Origin: GCA-2715965 sp047608975
GTDB lineage: Bacteria; Verrucomicrobiota; Verrucomicrobiia; Limisphaerales; JAYPXF01
Reading direction: 5' to 3'
NCBI GenBank assembly: GCA_047608975.1
Contig: JBLFYM010000085.1
Coordinates: 1-26,864 of the forward strand
Length of the DNA: 26,864 bases
The translations under genes and the position numbers were made by a program. Shown here one piece after another: positions 15,772 to 23,335 of the stretch (positions are counted from its first letter, which is position 1; each line of letters starts with the position of its first letter). The notes beneath the pieces were generated by a model that made no database searches, was not told the DNA's origin, and worked only from the letters and a program-made list of their open reading frames with translations.

Positions 15772-16490
15772 GCATTGCTGAAAACGTTGAGACGGTTCGG
15801 GCCCGGGTTGCGGATGCCTGCGAACGTTCCGGCCGGGAGCCCGAGTCCGTGCAATTGATGGCGGTCAGCAAGACGCAATCCGTTGATGCCATTGGGGAAG
15901 CGGTGGATGCCGGACTGACGCTCTTTGGTGAAAACAAGATCCAGGAAGCGAAGCTTAAAATCTCTCAGTGTCCGCCCTCGGCGCGCTGGCATTTCATCGG
16001 GCATATCCAATCCAACAAGGCGCGGGATGCGGTGAGACATTTTGAGATGCTTCACGGGGTGGACAGCCTGAGACTCGCCGAAGAGCTCAACAAACGGGCG
16101 ACCGCCGAAGCGCGCGAAGTGAAGTATCTCCTCGAAATCAACGTCGCTGGCGAGTCCAGTAAATACGGGTATTCGCCGGCTGCAGTGCTCGAAGACATTG
16201 AACGTCTGGCCGAATTACCGCGCTTGGAACTGCACGGTTTGATGGCGGTTCCACCCTTCGCATCTGATCCGGAACGTTCGCGTCCCTTCTTCCGTCGCCT
16301 GGTGGATTTGAAGGACGCCTGCGAGCAGAAGCTCGGCGTGCCGCTCGGGGAACTCAGCATGGGGATGAGTGGAGACTTCGAGATTGCGATTGAGGAGGGG
16401 GCAACCATCGTGCGCGTCGGGACGGCGGTCTTTGGTCCGCGCCGTTATCGCAAGCCGGGAGCGGCTGGCGCCGCGGCGGATTCGACATAA
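15768..16490 (+). CDS. yggS: Pyridoxal phosphate homeostasis protein (YggS/PLPBP family)
   Basis: A 240-aa cytosolic PLP-binding protein with the fold of the N-terminal barrel of alanine racemase. It helps control PLP and amino-acid pools and is not known to catalyse a reaction. The PLP lysine is K35 in MAVSKTQ. Other family blocks are FGENKIQEA (about 66-74), WHFIGHIQSNKA, LLEINVAGESSKYG, and the C-terminal LSMGMSGDFEIAIEEGATIVRVGTAVFG. The start is the ATG at 15768, overlapping the esterase stop (ATGA); the frame is open 20 codons further up but that part lies inside the esterase gene. The tail after the last block is short and Ala/Gly-rich. It is coupled to the esterase gene, an unusual partner for yggS. 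Confidence 0.95.
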   Translation: MSIAENVETVRARVADACERSGREPESVQLMAVSKTQSVDAIGEAVDAGLTLFGENKIQEAKLKISQCPPSARWHFIGHIQSNKARDAVRHFEMLHGVDSLRLAEELNKRATAEAREVKYLLEINVAGESSKYGYSPAAVLEDIERLAELPRLELHGLMAVPPFASDPERSRPFFRRLVDLKDACEQKLGVPLGELSMGMSGDFEIAIEEGATIVRVGTAVFGPRRYRKPGAAGAAADST

Positions 16491-16573
16491 GAGTCACCGG
16501 CGTTCTGAATCCTTCATTGGCGGCCTCGGTAAAAGATTCTTGCGCGCCGCCGCAAATCCGCTATTTCCCTCCG

Positions 16574-16587
16574 GCCCGATTACGGGC
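16574..16587. other. Small perfect hairpin between yggS and the next gene
   Basis: GCCCG (16574-16578) and CGGGC (16583-16587) enclose ATTA. It is followed by TAATTTG, a poor T-tract. It may be a weak terminator for the esterase-yggS unit, or the leader of the gene at 16608. Confidence 0.3.
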
Positions 16588-16607
16588 TAATTTGCCCTTG
16601 GCAATCA

Positions 16608-16913
16608 ATGGAACTCACCGTCGACACGTTCATCTCAGAAATCACCGAAGCTCTGAAGAGTTTCGACACTTACGTCGTGTGTATCGACAAGACCCCGGAT
16701 GAATGTGCGGTCTCACTCTCCCGCCTCATGGAGAAGGCGATCAAGGCCTATGAGAGCCGCGCCGAAGGCCTTCGTCACGGCATTGCGTTGGACAAGCAGG
16801 TGACGGTTATTCTGAGCCAGACGGAGACCGAGGTGCCGATGTGCGGTATCTACTTCAATCTCGCCTCTCCCTATCACCGCGAACAAAAAGCGCTGCCGGT
16901 GGGCGAAGATTGA
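16608..16913 (+). CDS. Small conserved-looking protein of unknown function
   Basis: A 101-aa soluble, acidic protein that I do not recognise. It has no signal peptide or membrane segment. It reads like a compact alpha/beta domain: an N-terminal helix (TVDTFISEITEALKSF), a strand (YVVCIDKT), a long helix (ECAVSLSRLMEKAIKAYESRA), and two hydrophobic strands (KQVTVILSQ and VPMCGIYFNLASP). Cysteines occur at about positions 25, 33 and 80, without a metal-site pattern. The start is the ATG at 16608; no Shine-Dalgarno is visible. It lies 117 bp after yggS on the same strand, and the normal residue composition favours a real gene. Confidence 0.6.
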   Translation: MELTVDTFISEITEALKSFDTYVVCIDKTPDECAVSLSRLMEKAIKAYESRAEGLRHGIALDKQVTVILSQTETEVPMCGIYFNLASPYHREQKALPVGED

Positions 16914-16916
16914 AGA

Positions 16917-17160
16917 TTATTTCTGCTTCGCGTTCGGGGCTTTCTCCACCCTCAGCTTGCGATTGTGATAGATGATCGAGTCGATCACGCGGTCGGGAAC
17001 GTTCTTGATGAAGATCTTTGATTCCTGATCAGCAGCCTTTGGGGTCAACCCCGTTCCGGACGTGGAATCCGAGCAATTCCAGCGCGGTATCCGTTTTTCG
17101 CACGTCTTTGAAATCCCGTTTCCGGTCCAAATAGGGCTCGGCTCTGGCTGGCTTGTCAAA
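16917..17160 (-). pseudogene. Decayed ORF with a probable frameshift
   Basis: The minus strand has an 80-codon frame (TTG at 17159) whose second half looks like genuine protein (SKIFIKNVPDRVIDSIIYHN, ending in basic KAPNAKQK), while its first half does not. In the neighbouring frame, 17160 to 17032, the sequence does look genuine: YLDRKRDFKDVRKTDTALEL followed by LGFHVRNGVDPK, ending at a TGA (17031-17029). Joining the two by a one-base shift near 17030-17050 gives a continuous C-terminal domain of about 75 residues. No start codon precedes it in that frame. I do not recognise the family. Its stop is 3 nt from the end of the gene at 16608 (convergent). Confidence 0.45.
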
Positions 17161-17352
17161 ATGTGAACGTTTTCAAGGAGCGTTCGAAACGAACCGTCAC
17201 GCTGGGTTCATGGGACGGGACGGTTTCAGGAGGGACTGAGAGCGCAGCAGACTTCAGCCTCTGCAAATGGTGCATCCCCAAGTTTTTCGAAGCGTTGGGT
17301 TGAATTTTACGCACGCAGCCAACACATTCCCGGCATTCCAAACCTACTGCAA
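17161..17352. other. Intergenic stretch with a REP-like hairpin
   Basis: About 190 bp between the decayed ORF and the second AI-2E-family gene. A minus-strand frame (17341 to 17156) exists but has no recognisable content. A small hairpin, GCAGA (17247-17251) with TCTGC (17260-17264) around CTTCAGCC, resembles palindromic extragenic repeats, but I saw no second copy in the window. Confidence 0.3.
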
Positions 17353-18390
17353 ATGAGTGAGCCCCGGAGAATCTCCTACGGTTTCATGGCTGTCATACTG
17401 CTGGTGGTCGCGTCCATGCATCTGGCGACACCACTGTTGACGGTGCTATTCTGCATGTTCGCTCTGCATCTGTTCAATTTCCGGGGCCGGAAGTTTCTCG
17501 CGTCCGGACTGCTGGTATGTCTTTGCACGGCGATCCTGATGGGGCTGACTTACTTCTTCAACCAAGCGGTACTGACGACTCCATTGGTACTGGATCAACT
17601 TTTGCCGGTGGTGATGGAAGCTGCCGCCCGGAACGAAATTGTGTTGCCCTTCGACGATGTGGAGAGTTTTAAGAGTGTCGCGATGGACACCCTCATGCAG
17701 CAGATGGGACTGGTGGGGGCCTCGTTGGAGACGTTCCTGCGGCAAGCCGCCATGGTGCTCATTGGCATCGTGGTCGCCATCAGTCTGTTCGCGAATGGGT
17801 CGATCGTCTTGGATAACGAATTTCACAGTTCAAAGAACAATCTCTACAACCTGACCGCGGAGGAGATCGGTGCTCGGTTCCGGCTTTTCTACAAAAGCTT
17901 CGCCACGGTGATGGGAGCCCAGATTGTGATCTCATCGATCAACACATTTGTCACCGCGCTCTTCATCATGGGTGCGAAACTGCCGTATGCGAGTCTGCTC
18001 GTGGTGGTGACTTTCCTGTGCGGATTGCTTCCCATTCTCGGGAACCTGATGAGCAACGTCATCATTTTGAGCGTGGCGTTGACCGTGAGCCCGACGACCG
18101 CGCTGGCCGCACTGATCTTCCTGGTCGTGATTCACAAGATGGAGTACTTCCTGAACAGCCAGATCATCGGCAAACGCATCCGAAATCCGATGTGGCTGAC
18201 TCTATTGGCTCTGGTTGTTGGCGAACGGCTGATGGGAATCGCGGGAATGATTCTCGCGCCGGTGATCCTGCACTACATCAAGTCTGAGGCGTCGAAGGTC
18301 CGCGTTGTCAAACGCAAGCGCGAAGGTAACAACCGATCAGAGAATCTGGTGGAGGAGAACGTGGAGCAGCCCCCCCAGCCCGAGGTCTGA
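17353..18390 (+). CDS. AI-2E family transporter, second copy
   Basis: A 345-aa polytopic inner-membrane protein of the same broad family as the product at 4425, but strongly diverged and without the low-complexity insert. N-terminal membrane segments lie at about 10-42 and 48-70. A soluble stretch with amphipathic helices (about 72-130) follows, then segments at about 132-148, 190-215, 220-245, 250-270 and 280-310. The hallmark region reads VTFLCGLLPILGNLMSNVII, then KMEYFLNSQIIGKRIRNP, matching the family P-x-x-G-x-x and E-x-x-I-x-G-x-R/K positions. The tail is charged (VKRKREGNN, then EENVEQ). Substrate unknown. It is probably monocistronic. A 9-bp inverted repeat lies at the stop codon. 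Confidence 0.85.
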   Translation: MSEPRRISYGFMAVILLVVASMHLATPLLTVLFCMFALHLFNFRGRKFLASGLLVCLCTAILMGLTYFFNQAVLTTPLVLDQLLPVVMEAAARNEIVLPFDDVESFKSVAMDTLMQQMGLVGASLETFLRQAAMVLIGIVVAISLFANGSIVLDNEFHSSKNNLYNLTAEEIGARFRLFYKSFATVMGAQIVISSINTFVTALFIMGAKLPYASLLVVVTFLCGLLPILGNLMSNVIILSVALTVSPTTALAALIFLVVIHKMEYFLNSQIIGKRIRNPMWLTLLALVVGERLMGIAGMILAPVILHYIKSEASKVRVVKRKREGNNRSENLVEENVEQPPQPEV

Positions 18391-18416
18391 GCGTTCCTTC
18401 CCGGGGCGAACGCTCA
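18388..18416. repeat. Inverted repeat at the end of the second AI-2E-family gene
   Basis: TGAGCGTTC (18388-18396) pairs perfectly with GAACGCTCA (18408-18416) across an 11-nt loop, starting at the stop codon. No T-tract follows on either strand, so it is at most a weak terminator or mRNA-stabilising hairpin. Confidence 0.45.
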
Positions 18417-18467
18417 AAGGTTCCTTGGGAATCACCGCCGCTCAAACCCAAGTTTGAGCCACCGCCA

Positions 18468-18860
18468 GACCAGGGCACGACCGTATTGATTGTGGACGCT
18501 GAACCTTTCGTCTGCGCAATCATGTCGAAAATGCTTCGGCGCATGGGATACGAAGTCCTGCTCGCCGATTCCGGGCGTCAGTGGACAGGAGGTTTTCAAC
18601 AAGGAGCAGAACCGCATCAGTGTGATTATCACCGATGTGGACATGCGGAAATGGATGGGGTGACAATGCTTGAAAAGGTTAGGCGGATAACTCCCCCCAT
18701 TACCGCGATCATCGGCAGCGGTGGTGCCGCGATTAGCCTCGCGTGCCGGATCCAGGAGTTTGTGGGAGACCACCGTGGAACCACAGTGCTCCGAAAGCCT
18801 TTCACAATGGCAAGCGTATTGGTAGTGATTCAGCATCGGCTTCCGAGTGAAATCGAAGGT
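18468..18860 (+). pseudogene. Response-regulator receiver domain, broken by two frameshifts
   Basis: In the first frame the sequence reads TVLIVDAEPFVCAIMSKMLR, then RMGYEVLLADSGRQ (to about 18582), a CheY-like beta1-alpha1-beta2. It continues one frame over as EVFNKEQNRISVIITDVDM (18589-18645), with the phosphoacceptor Asp in the ITD segment. It returns to the first frame as EMDGVTMLEKVRRITP, and ends with the conserved Lys in TVLRKPFTMASVL. One base appears gained near 18584-18588, and one C lost in what should be ATGCCGGAA (18643-18650), the M-P-E of a receiver motif. The second acidic-pocket residue is Ala (VDAEP), unlike active receivers. The frame stays open upstream of 18486, so this could be the tail of a hybrid kinase. 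The 198-aa frame through it runs on into the tRNA and is not a real protein. Confidence 0.75.
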
Positions 18861-18950
18861 TCGTCCGCCGCGGGAATCTGGGCACAATCCCCGTCATGGA
18901 CGGATCTCGTTGGAGGGATCGATCACACGAAAAAAGTCTCCTTCGCGCTG

Positions 18951-18980
18951 TTGACAGTTCTGGAAAACTTCGCTTACGCT
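18951..18980 (+). promoter_or_regulatory. Promoter of tRNA-Lys
   Basis: A perfect TTGACA (18951-18956) is followed by an 18-nt spacer and TACGCT (18975-18980), then a GC-rich stretch (GCGCCCC). Transcription would begin near 18988, about 8 nt before the mature tRNA 5' end. A GC-rich discriminator is typical of stringently controlled stable-RNA promoters. Confidence 0.6.
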
Positions 18981-18995
18981 GCGCCCCTCTTTGAT

Positions 18996-19068
<73 letters not shown>

Positions 19069-19306
19069 TCAATTTTTTGTAAGTTCCGAAATCCTAGGAA
19101 ATTCCGGAATTCCCACGGCGAGCCGAACTTTGTTGCATGCTCCCCAGACTGTTCGGAGCGGTTCTGGACGAAGCTCAAGGAAATCAGGAACAACAGTGAT
19201 CAATTGCTCTGTGTCATGCCATCAATCCTTTCCAAATGGAACCTGGTGCATTAGGCAATCTGGTAATCCGACCCCAGCAAATAGCCGACAACTCCAAAAC
19301 AAAGAG
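19069..19306. other. Intergenic stretch after tRNA-Lys
   Basis: About 240 bp. The frame of the next gene is open back to 19130, but that part (Ser/Cys-rich, SGRSSRKSGTTV) lies before a clean signal peptide and looks non-coding. An imperfect inverted repeat, TTCCG (19083-19087) with CGGAA near 19106, is the only structure noted. I saw no integrase or attachment-site duplication beside the tRNA. Confidence 0.35.
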
Positions 19307-19867
19307 ATGAGAATGATGAAGCCATCCGCAATGAAACAAGCCGCCGTCCTGGGACTTTTTTTGAGTGCCGCTACCAGCATGACTTTTGCCGCTGACTGGC
19401 AGGCAAAACTCAAATCTGAGCTACCCGCCATGGGGCATCGCAACTGGATCGTGGTTGCCGACGCCGCTTATCCCAAGCAAAGCGCTCCCGGTATCGAGAC
19501 GGTCTACACCGGTGGGGATCAATTGGATGTGCTCGAGAAAGTTTTGAAGGCCGTTGAAAAGGCTTCCCATGTGAGCGCCATCGTTCTGCTGGATGCCGAG
19601 CTGGACAGCGTCAGCGAAAAAGACGCTCCCGGCGTCACTGCCTACCGCGCGCGCCTGAAGAAACTCATGGAAGGGCGCGAGCCAAAGGTCATGCTGCACG
19701 AGGACATCATCAAGAAATTGGACGAAGGGTCGAAGCTCTTCAACGTGCTCCTGCTCAAGACCAGGCTGACTATTCCCTACACCTCAGTCTTCCTTGAATT
19801 GGATTGCGGCTATTGGAGCGGGGAAAAGGAAAAGCGCCTGCGCGACGCGATTGCGAAGGGCAAATAG
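19307..19867 (+). CDS. Exported RbsD/FucU-like protein
   Basis: A 186-aa protein with a signal peptide (residues 1-28, core KQAAVLGLFLSAATSMTFA) and a body resembling the RbsD/FucU family of sugar mutarotases/pyranases. Matching blocks are AMGHRNWIVVADAAYP (H44 and D52 at the family's catalytic His and Asp positions), MLHED (H131), and LLLKTRLTIPYTSVFLE (Y158), where the family has a TGE-x-x-P-Y-A-N-x-x-x pattern. RbsD and FucU interconvert ribose or fucose anomers, and characterised members are cytosolic; here the export signal would place it in the periplasm. The start is the ATG at 19307 (others at 19313 and 19316). It lies 182 bp upstream of the AraB-like kinase. The homology is read by eye and the activity is unproven. 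Confidence 0.72.
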   Translation: MRMMKPSAMKQAAVLGLFLSAATSMTFAADWQAKLKSELPAMGHRNWIVVADAAYPKQSAPGIETVYTGGDQLDVLEKVLKAVEKASHVSAIVLLDAELDSVSEKDAPGVTAYRARLKKLMEGREPKVMLHEDIIKKLDEGSKLFNVLLLKTRLTIPYTSVFLELDCGYWSGEKEKRLRDAIAKGK

Positions 19868-20049
19868 TCTGCACCGCCAATCTGGAATCGTGAACGTGGC
19901 CGTGCCGTTTTTCCCACTCAGAGGACGTCCAGCGGCCGGCACTCCGCGACGCTCTCGGGCGCCATTTGTAAGCGCGGCTGGTTGACCGCTGGCGATTGCC
20001 TTTGGGAGTCGTATTCGAGCAGCAATACTCGCTACCCTCTCACGAACCC

Positions 20050-21660
20050 ATGAAGACTATGAAAGCGGCTCTTGGATTGGATTTTGGTACGGAGAGTGTG
20101 CGGGCGATGCTCGTTGATTTGCAGGGGCGTGAACTGGCGGCGGTGTCGGCGAATTACGCGCACGGGCAGATCGTGGAATCGTTGCCAGATACGAAGAAGA
20201 AGCTTCCGCCGCACTACGCACTGCAGCATCCGCTTGACTGGATGGAGTCGGCGGCCAAGGCCACGCGATCGGCTTTGCGGCGTTCGCAGACCCGCGCGGA
20301 TGCGGTGGTTGGCATCGGAGTGGACTTCACGAGTTGCACAATGTTGCCAACCTTGCGCGATGGCACTCCGTTGTGTTTGTCGAAGCAGTTTGCCAAGGAG
20401 CCGATGGCCTGGCCGAAGCTTTGGAAGCATCACGGTGCTCGGGCGCAGACCGACCGAATCAACGCGGTGGCTCGGAAGCGGAATGAAGCCTTTCTTGCTC
20501 GTTATGGCGGAGTCATCGGCCTGGAGTGGTTCTTTCCCAAAATGCTCGAAACTCTTGAGCTCGCACCACGCGCCTACGAGGCGGCGGAGGTCTGGCTGGA
20601 AGCGGGCGACTGGTTCGTCTGGCAACTCGTGGGTGGCGCGGCGGATACGCTGCCGCGCTCGACGTGTCAGGCCGGTTACAAGGGCATGTGGAGTGCGCCG
20701 GATGGATTTCCTTCAAAAGGTTTTCTGCGCGCGGTCAACCCGGACTTTGCGAATGTCGTGAGCGAGAAAATGCCCGGGCGGATGGTCGCGCCGGGCATTA
20801 CGGCCGGTGGGCTAACGACTGCGGTGGCCAAACGATTGGGCCTGCGGGAGGGAACGCCGGTCAGTGCGGCGGTCATTGACGCGCATTCCGGAGTTCCCGG
20901 AGCGGGTGCGGCGAAGCCTGGCACCTTGGTGATGGTGATGGGCACCAGTTCCTGCCACATGCTCAACAGCGAAGTTGAGCGAAGCGTTCCGGGGGTTGCC
21001 GGCGTGGTGAAGGATGGAATCTTGCCCGGGTTCTACGGCTACGAGACGGGGCAGGCTGCCGTGGGTGACGCGTTCGACTGGCTGCGGAAACTGACGGGGC
21101 AGAAGGATTTTTCCACGCTGGCGCGAGAGGCTGCCAAGCTTCCGCCGGGCGCCGAAGGGGTCCAGTGCATTGATTGGTTCAACGGCTGTCGCACTCCGCT
21201 CATGGATGGCACCCTGACCGGTACGTTCACCGGGTTGGCGCTGCATCACGGCCCGGCCCACATGTATCGCGCCCTACTCGAAGCGTCTGCCTTCGGAGTT
21301 CGTTGGATTGTTGAACTGCTTCGTGATGGAGGTGTGCCGGTGACCGGATTTGTGGCGACCGGCGGTCTGCCCCATCACAACCCGTTGGTCGTCCAGGTTT
21401 GCGCCGACGTGTTGGGGGATCGCGTCACCATTCATCCCAGCAGGCAGGGACCGGCGCTGGGGGCGGCGATTCTTGGTGCCCTTGCGGCTGAAGCCTTTCC
21501 AACGTCAGGTACTGCCATCCGGGCAATGGCCACTCCCCAGCGAGGCCCGGCTACGGTTTTCAAACCGAACCGTTCTCATGGCAAAGCATACGACGCGCTC
21601 TATCGTGAGTATCGTCGGCTCGGAAAGTTTTTCTCGGGATCGACCGAGGTTGCCAGCTGA
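20050..21660 (+). CDS. araB: Ribulokinase-like FGGY kinase (AraB)
   Basis: A 536-aa cytosolic kinase of the FGGY family, phosphorylating L-ribulose (or a related ketopentose) at C5. N-terminal ATPase motifs are ALGLDFGTESVRAMLVD; VGIGVDFTSCTMLP is the AraB-type substrate loop, followed by LWKHHGA and GLEWFFPKMLETL. The second domain shows GTLVMVMGTSSCHML (phosphate 2 loop), GYETGQAAVGDAFDW, FTGLALHHGPAHMYRALLE and the adenosine motif VTGFVATGGLPHHNPLVVQ. Length and motif wording fit AraB rather than xylulose or glycerol kinases. The start is the ATG at 20050 (another at 20059); a TTG at 19996 is open but unlike the family. araA and araD are not in the window. It is convergent with mqo (18 nt). 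Confidence 0.9.
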   Translation: MKTMKAALGLDFGTESVRAMLVDLQGRELAAVSANYAHGQIVESLPDTKKKLPPHYALQHPLDWMESAAKATRSALRRSQTRADAVVGIGVDFTSCTMLPTLRDGTPLCLSKQFAKEPMAWPKLWKHHGARAQTDRINAVARKRNEAFLARYGGVIGLEWFFPKMLETLELAPRAYEAAEVWLEAGDWFVWQLVGGAADTLPRSTCQAGYKGMWSAPDGFPSKGFLRAVNPDFANVVSEKMPGRMVAPGITAGGLTTAVAKRLGLREGTPVSAAVIDAHSGVPGAGAAKPGTLVMVMGTSSCHMLNSEVERSVPGVAGVVKDGILPGFYGYETGQAAVGDAFDWLRKLTGQKDFSTLAREAAKLPPGAEGVQCIDWFNGCRTPLMDGTLTGTFTGLALHHGPAHMYRALLEASAFGVRWIVELLRDGGVPVTGFVATGGLPHHNPLVVQVCADVLGDRVTIHPSRQGPALGAAILGALAAEAFPTSGTAIRAMATPQRGPATVFKPNRSHGKAYDALYREYRRLGKFFSGSTEVAS

Positions 21661-21678
21661 GCAGAGACGGGGCCGATG

Positions 21679-23196
21679 TCAGGCAGGCACGGCGGAATGG
21701 AGGTGAAGGAGTTTGTTGGCCTTCTGACTCACCTTCCGATAGCGGTCGGCGTTCCCGGGCAGTTTGAGATCTTCGTCGTAGGTGGGGATCATTGCCTTCA
21801 GTCGTTTGTGACCGGTGGGGCTTGCCAGCAGATCGGGGAAACACATACGGATGACATCGAGCACGATGTTCACGGAGACGGAGGCACCGGGTGAGGCGCC
21901 CAGTAGCGCGGAGATGCTGTGGTCCGCATCGGTGACGACTTCGGTTCCGTAATGAACGATGCCGGCCTGGCCGTCGGTCTTCTTGATCGCCTGGACCCGG
22001 ATGCCGGCGTCGATCAGTTTCCAATCTTCGGCTTTGGCTCCGGGATAGAAAACGTGCAGCACCTTCATGCGGTCGGCCATGCTCTGTGTGCCCTGCTGAA
22101 CGAGGTAGCGGACGAGGTCGAGATTGTGGATGCCGATATTGATGAGCGTGGCGAGATTGTCTGGGCGGATGGAACCGGGCAGATCGGTGATGCTGCCTTT
22201 GCGGTGGAGGAACTTTGTGGTCCACGCCGCAAAGGGGCCGAAGAGCAGGGTCTTCTTTCCGTCGAGAATTCGCGTGTCGAGATGCGGAACCGCCATGGTG
22301 GGCGCGGCGTCCAGGGCCTGTCCGTAGACCTTGGCCTGGTGTTGCTCGACGATCTCCGGATTGTCGCAGACGAGCCATTGTCCCCCGATGGGGAAACCGC
22401 CGAGGCCTTTGGCTTCGGGAATGTTCGCCTTTTGCAACAAGGGCAGGCTGCCGCCACCGGCACCAACGAATACGAACTTCGCGCGGCTTATCCGGATCAA
22501 GCCGTTCTTCAGACTGCGGGCACGGACTTCCCATTCTTTGCCGATTTTCCGCAGGCCGATCACGCGATGGCCGCCGGCGGTGTGGCAACCCTCCTGTTGG
22601 CCGAGCCATTTGATCAGTTGACGGGCGAGGGCTCCGAAGTTGACGTCGGTGCCGCCGTCCATCTTGGTGGCCGCGATGGGAACGTCACCGCGTTTGTCGA
22701 GGAGCAGGGGCGCCCAACTGGCGATGGTTTCGCGGTCGGTGGTGTATTCCATCGCGCGAAAGAAATGATGCGCCGACATGGCGGCATGGCGGGCCTTCAG
22801 GAAGTCCACCTGTTCGGCACCGTGCACGAAGCTCAGGTGCGGGACCGGATTGATGAACTCTTCGGGCTGCTCAGCCATGCCGTTCGCGACGGCGTAGCTC
22901 CAGAATTGTTTGGAGTGTTCGAACTGCTCAAAGATCTCGATGACTTTGCTCGCATCGACGGAGCCGTCGGCCTCGCGCTTTGGCGTGTAGCTCAATTCGC
23001 AAATGCCGGCATGACCGGTTCCGGCGTTGTTCCAGCCGTTGGAACTTTCCTGGGCGAATTCATCGGTGACTTCGTAGAGCTGAATGGAGAGGTCCGGGTC
23101 AAGCCGCTTGAGCATGGCTCCGAGATTGGCGGACATGATGCCGCTTCCGATCAGGACCACGTCTGGGCGGTCGATATGAGTAATTGAGTTGTTCAT
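21679..23196 (-). CDS. mqo: Malate:quinone oxidoreductase Mqo
   Basis: A 505-aa FAD-dependent, peripheral membrane enzyme that oxidises malate to oxaloacetate and passes electrons to quinone, replacing or backing up NAD malate dehydrogenase. The FAD-binding segment is VVLIGSGIMSANLGAMLKRL (residues 14-33), followed by LYEVTDEFAQESSNGWNNAGTGHAG, a hallmark of the family. Further blocks are KFVFVGAGGGSLPLLQKANIPE, FPIGGQWLVC, AKVYGQA, PHLDTR, LLFGPFAAWTTKFL, and the C-terminal ALLGASPGASVSVNIVLDVI. The length is usual. A good promoter sits about 60 bp upstream (23258-23285). It is divergent from fucI, with a 269-bp shared control region. Confidence 0.96.
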   Translation of the reverse strand: MNNSITHIDRPDVVLIGSGIMSANLGAMLKRLDPDLSIQLYEVTDEFAQESSNGWNNAGTGHAGICELSYTPKREADGSVDASKVIEIFEQFEHSKQFWSYAVANGMAEQPEEFINPVPHLSFVHGAEQVDFLKARHAAMSAHHFFRAMEYTTDRETIASWAPLLLDKRGDVPIAATKMDGGTDVNFGALARQLIKWLGQQEGCHTAGGHRVIGLRKIGKEWEVRARSLKNGLIRISRAKFVFVGAGGGSLPLLQKANIPEAKGLGGFPIGGQWLVCDNPEIVEQHQAKVYGQALDAAPTMAVPHLDTRILDGKKTLLFGPFAAWTTKFLHRKGSITDLPGSIRPDNLATLINIGIHNLDLVRYLVQQGTQSMADRMKVLHVFYPGAKAEDWKLIDAGIRVQAIKKTDGQAGIVHYGTEVVTDADHSISALLGASPGASVSVNIVLDVIRMCFPDLLASPTGHKRLKAMIPTYDEDLKLPGNADRYRKVSQKANKLLHLHSAVPA

Positions 23197-23257
23197 TATG
23201 CGAACCAGTTGCGGGAATGGGATCTACCCACGAACGGCTGGAACTACAGTCGCCGCA

Positions 23258-23285
23258 TTTATACATGAGTGGAGAGTATCGTCAA
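23258..23285 (-). promoter_or_regulatory. Sigma70-type promoter of mqo
   Basis: On the minus strand TTGACG (23285-23280), a 16-nt spacer and TATAAA (23263-23258) make a good match. The start of transcription would be near 23251, leaving a leader of about 55 nt before the ATG at 23196. A palindrome (23288-23301) lies directly upstream of the -35 box. Confidence 0.55.
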
Positions 23286-23287
23286 TT

Positions 23288-23335
23288 GGCAGTAAATTGC
23301 CTCGGAGGTTTTTGGGATGTCAGTTTACCAGTAAA
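23288..23335. promoter_or_regulatory. Paired palindromes sharing CAGTAAA: possible operator for mqo/fucI
   Basis: Two palindromic sites lie in the divergent region. One is GGCA-GTAAAT-TGCC (23288-23301), which overlaps CAATT-N7-AATTG. The other is TTTAC-CA-GTAAA (23324-23335). Both contain CAGTAAA (23290-23296 and 23329-23335), spaced 39 bp, close to four helical turns. This suggests a dimeric regulator on one DNA face acting on mqo, fucI or both. No regulator gene is adjacent. Confidence 0.35.

Noticed and set aside
18432..18887. 151-codon minus-strand frame over the receiver pseudogene
   Set aside because: It lies opposite a recognisable though broken receiver domain and shows no motif of its own.
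21919..23187. 422-codon plus-strand frame antisense to mqo
   Set aside because: Mqo motifs are complete on the minus strand; the plus frame has no recognisable family features.
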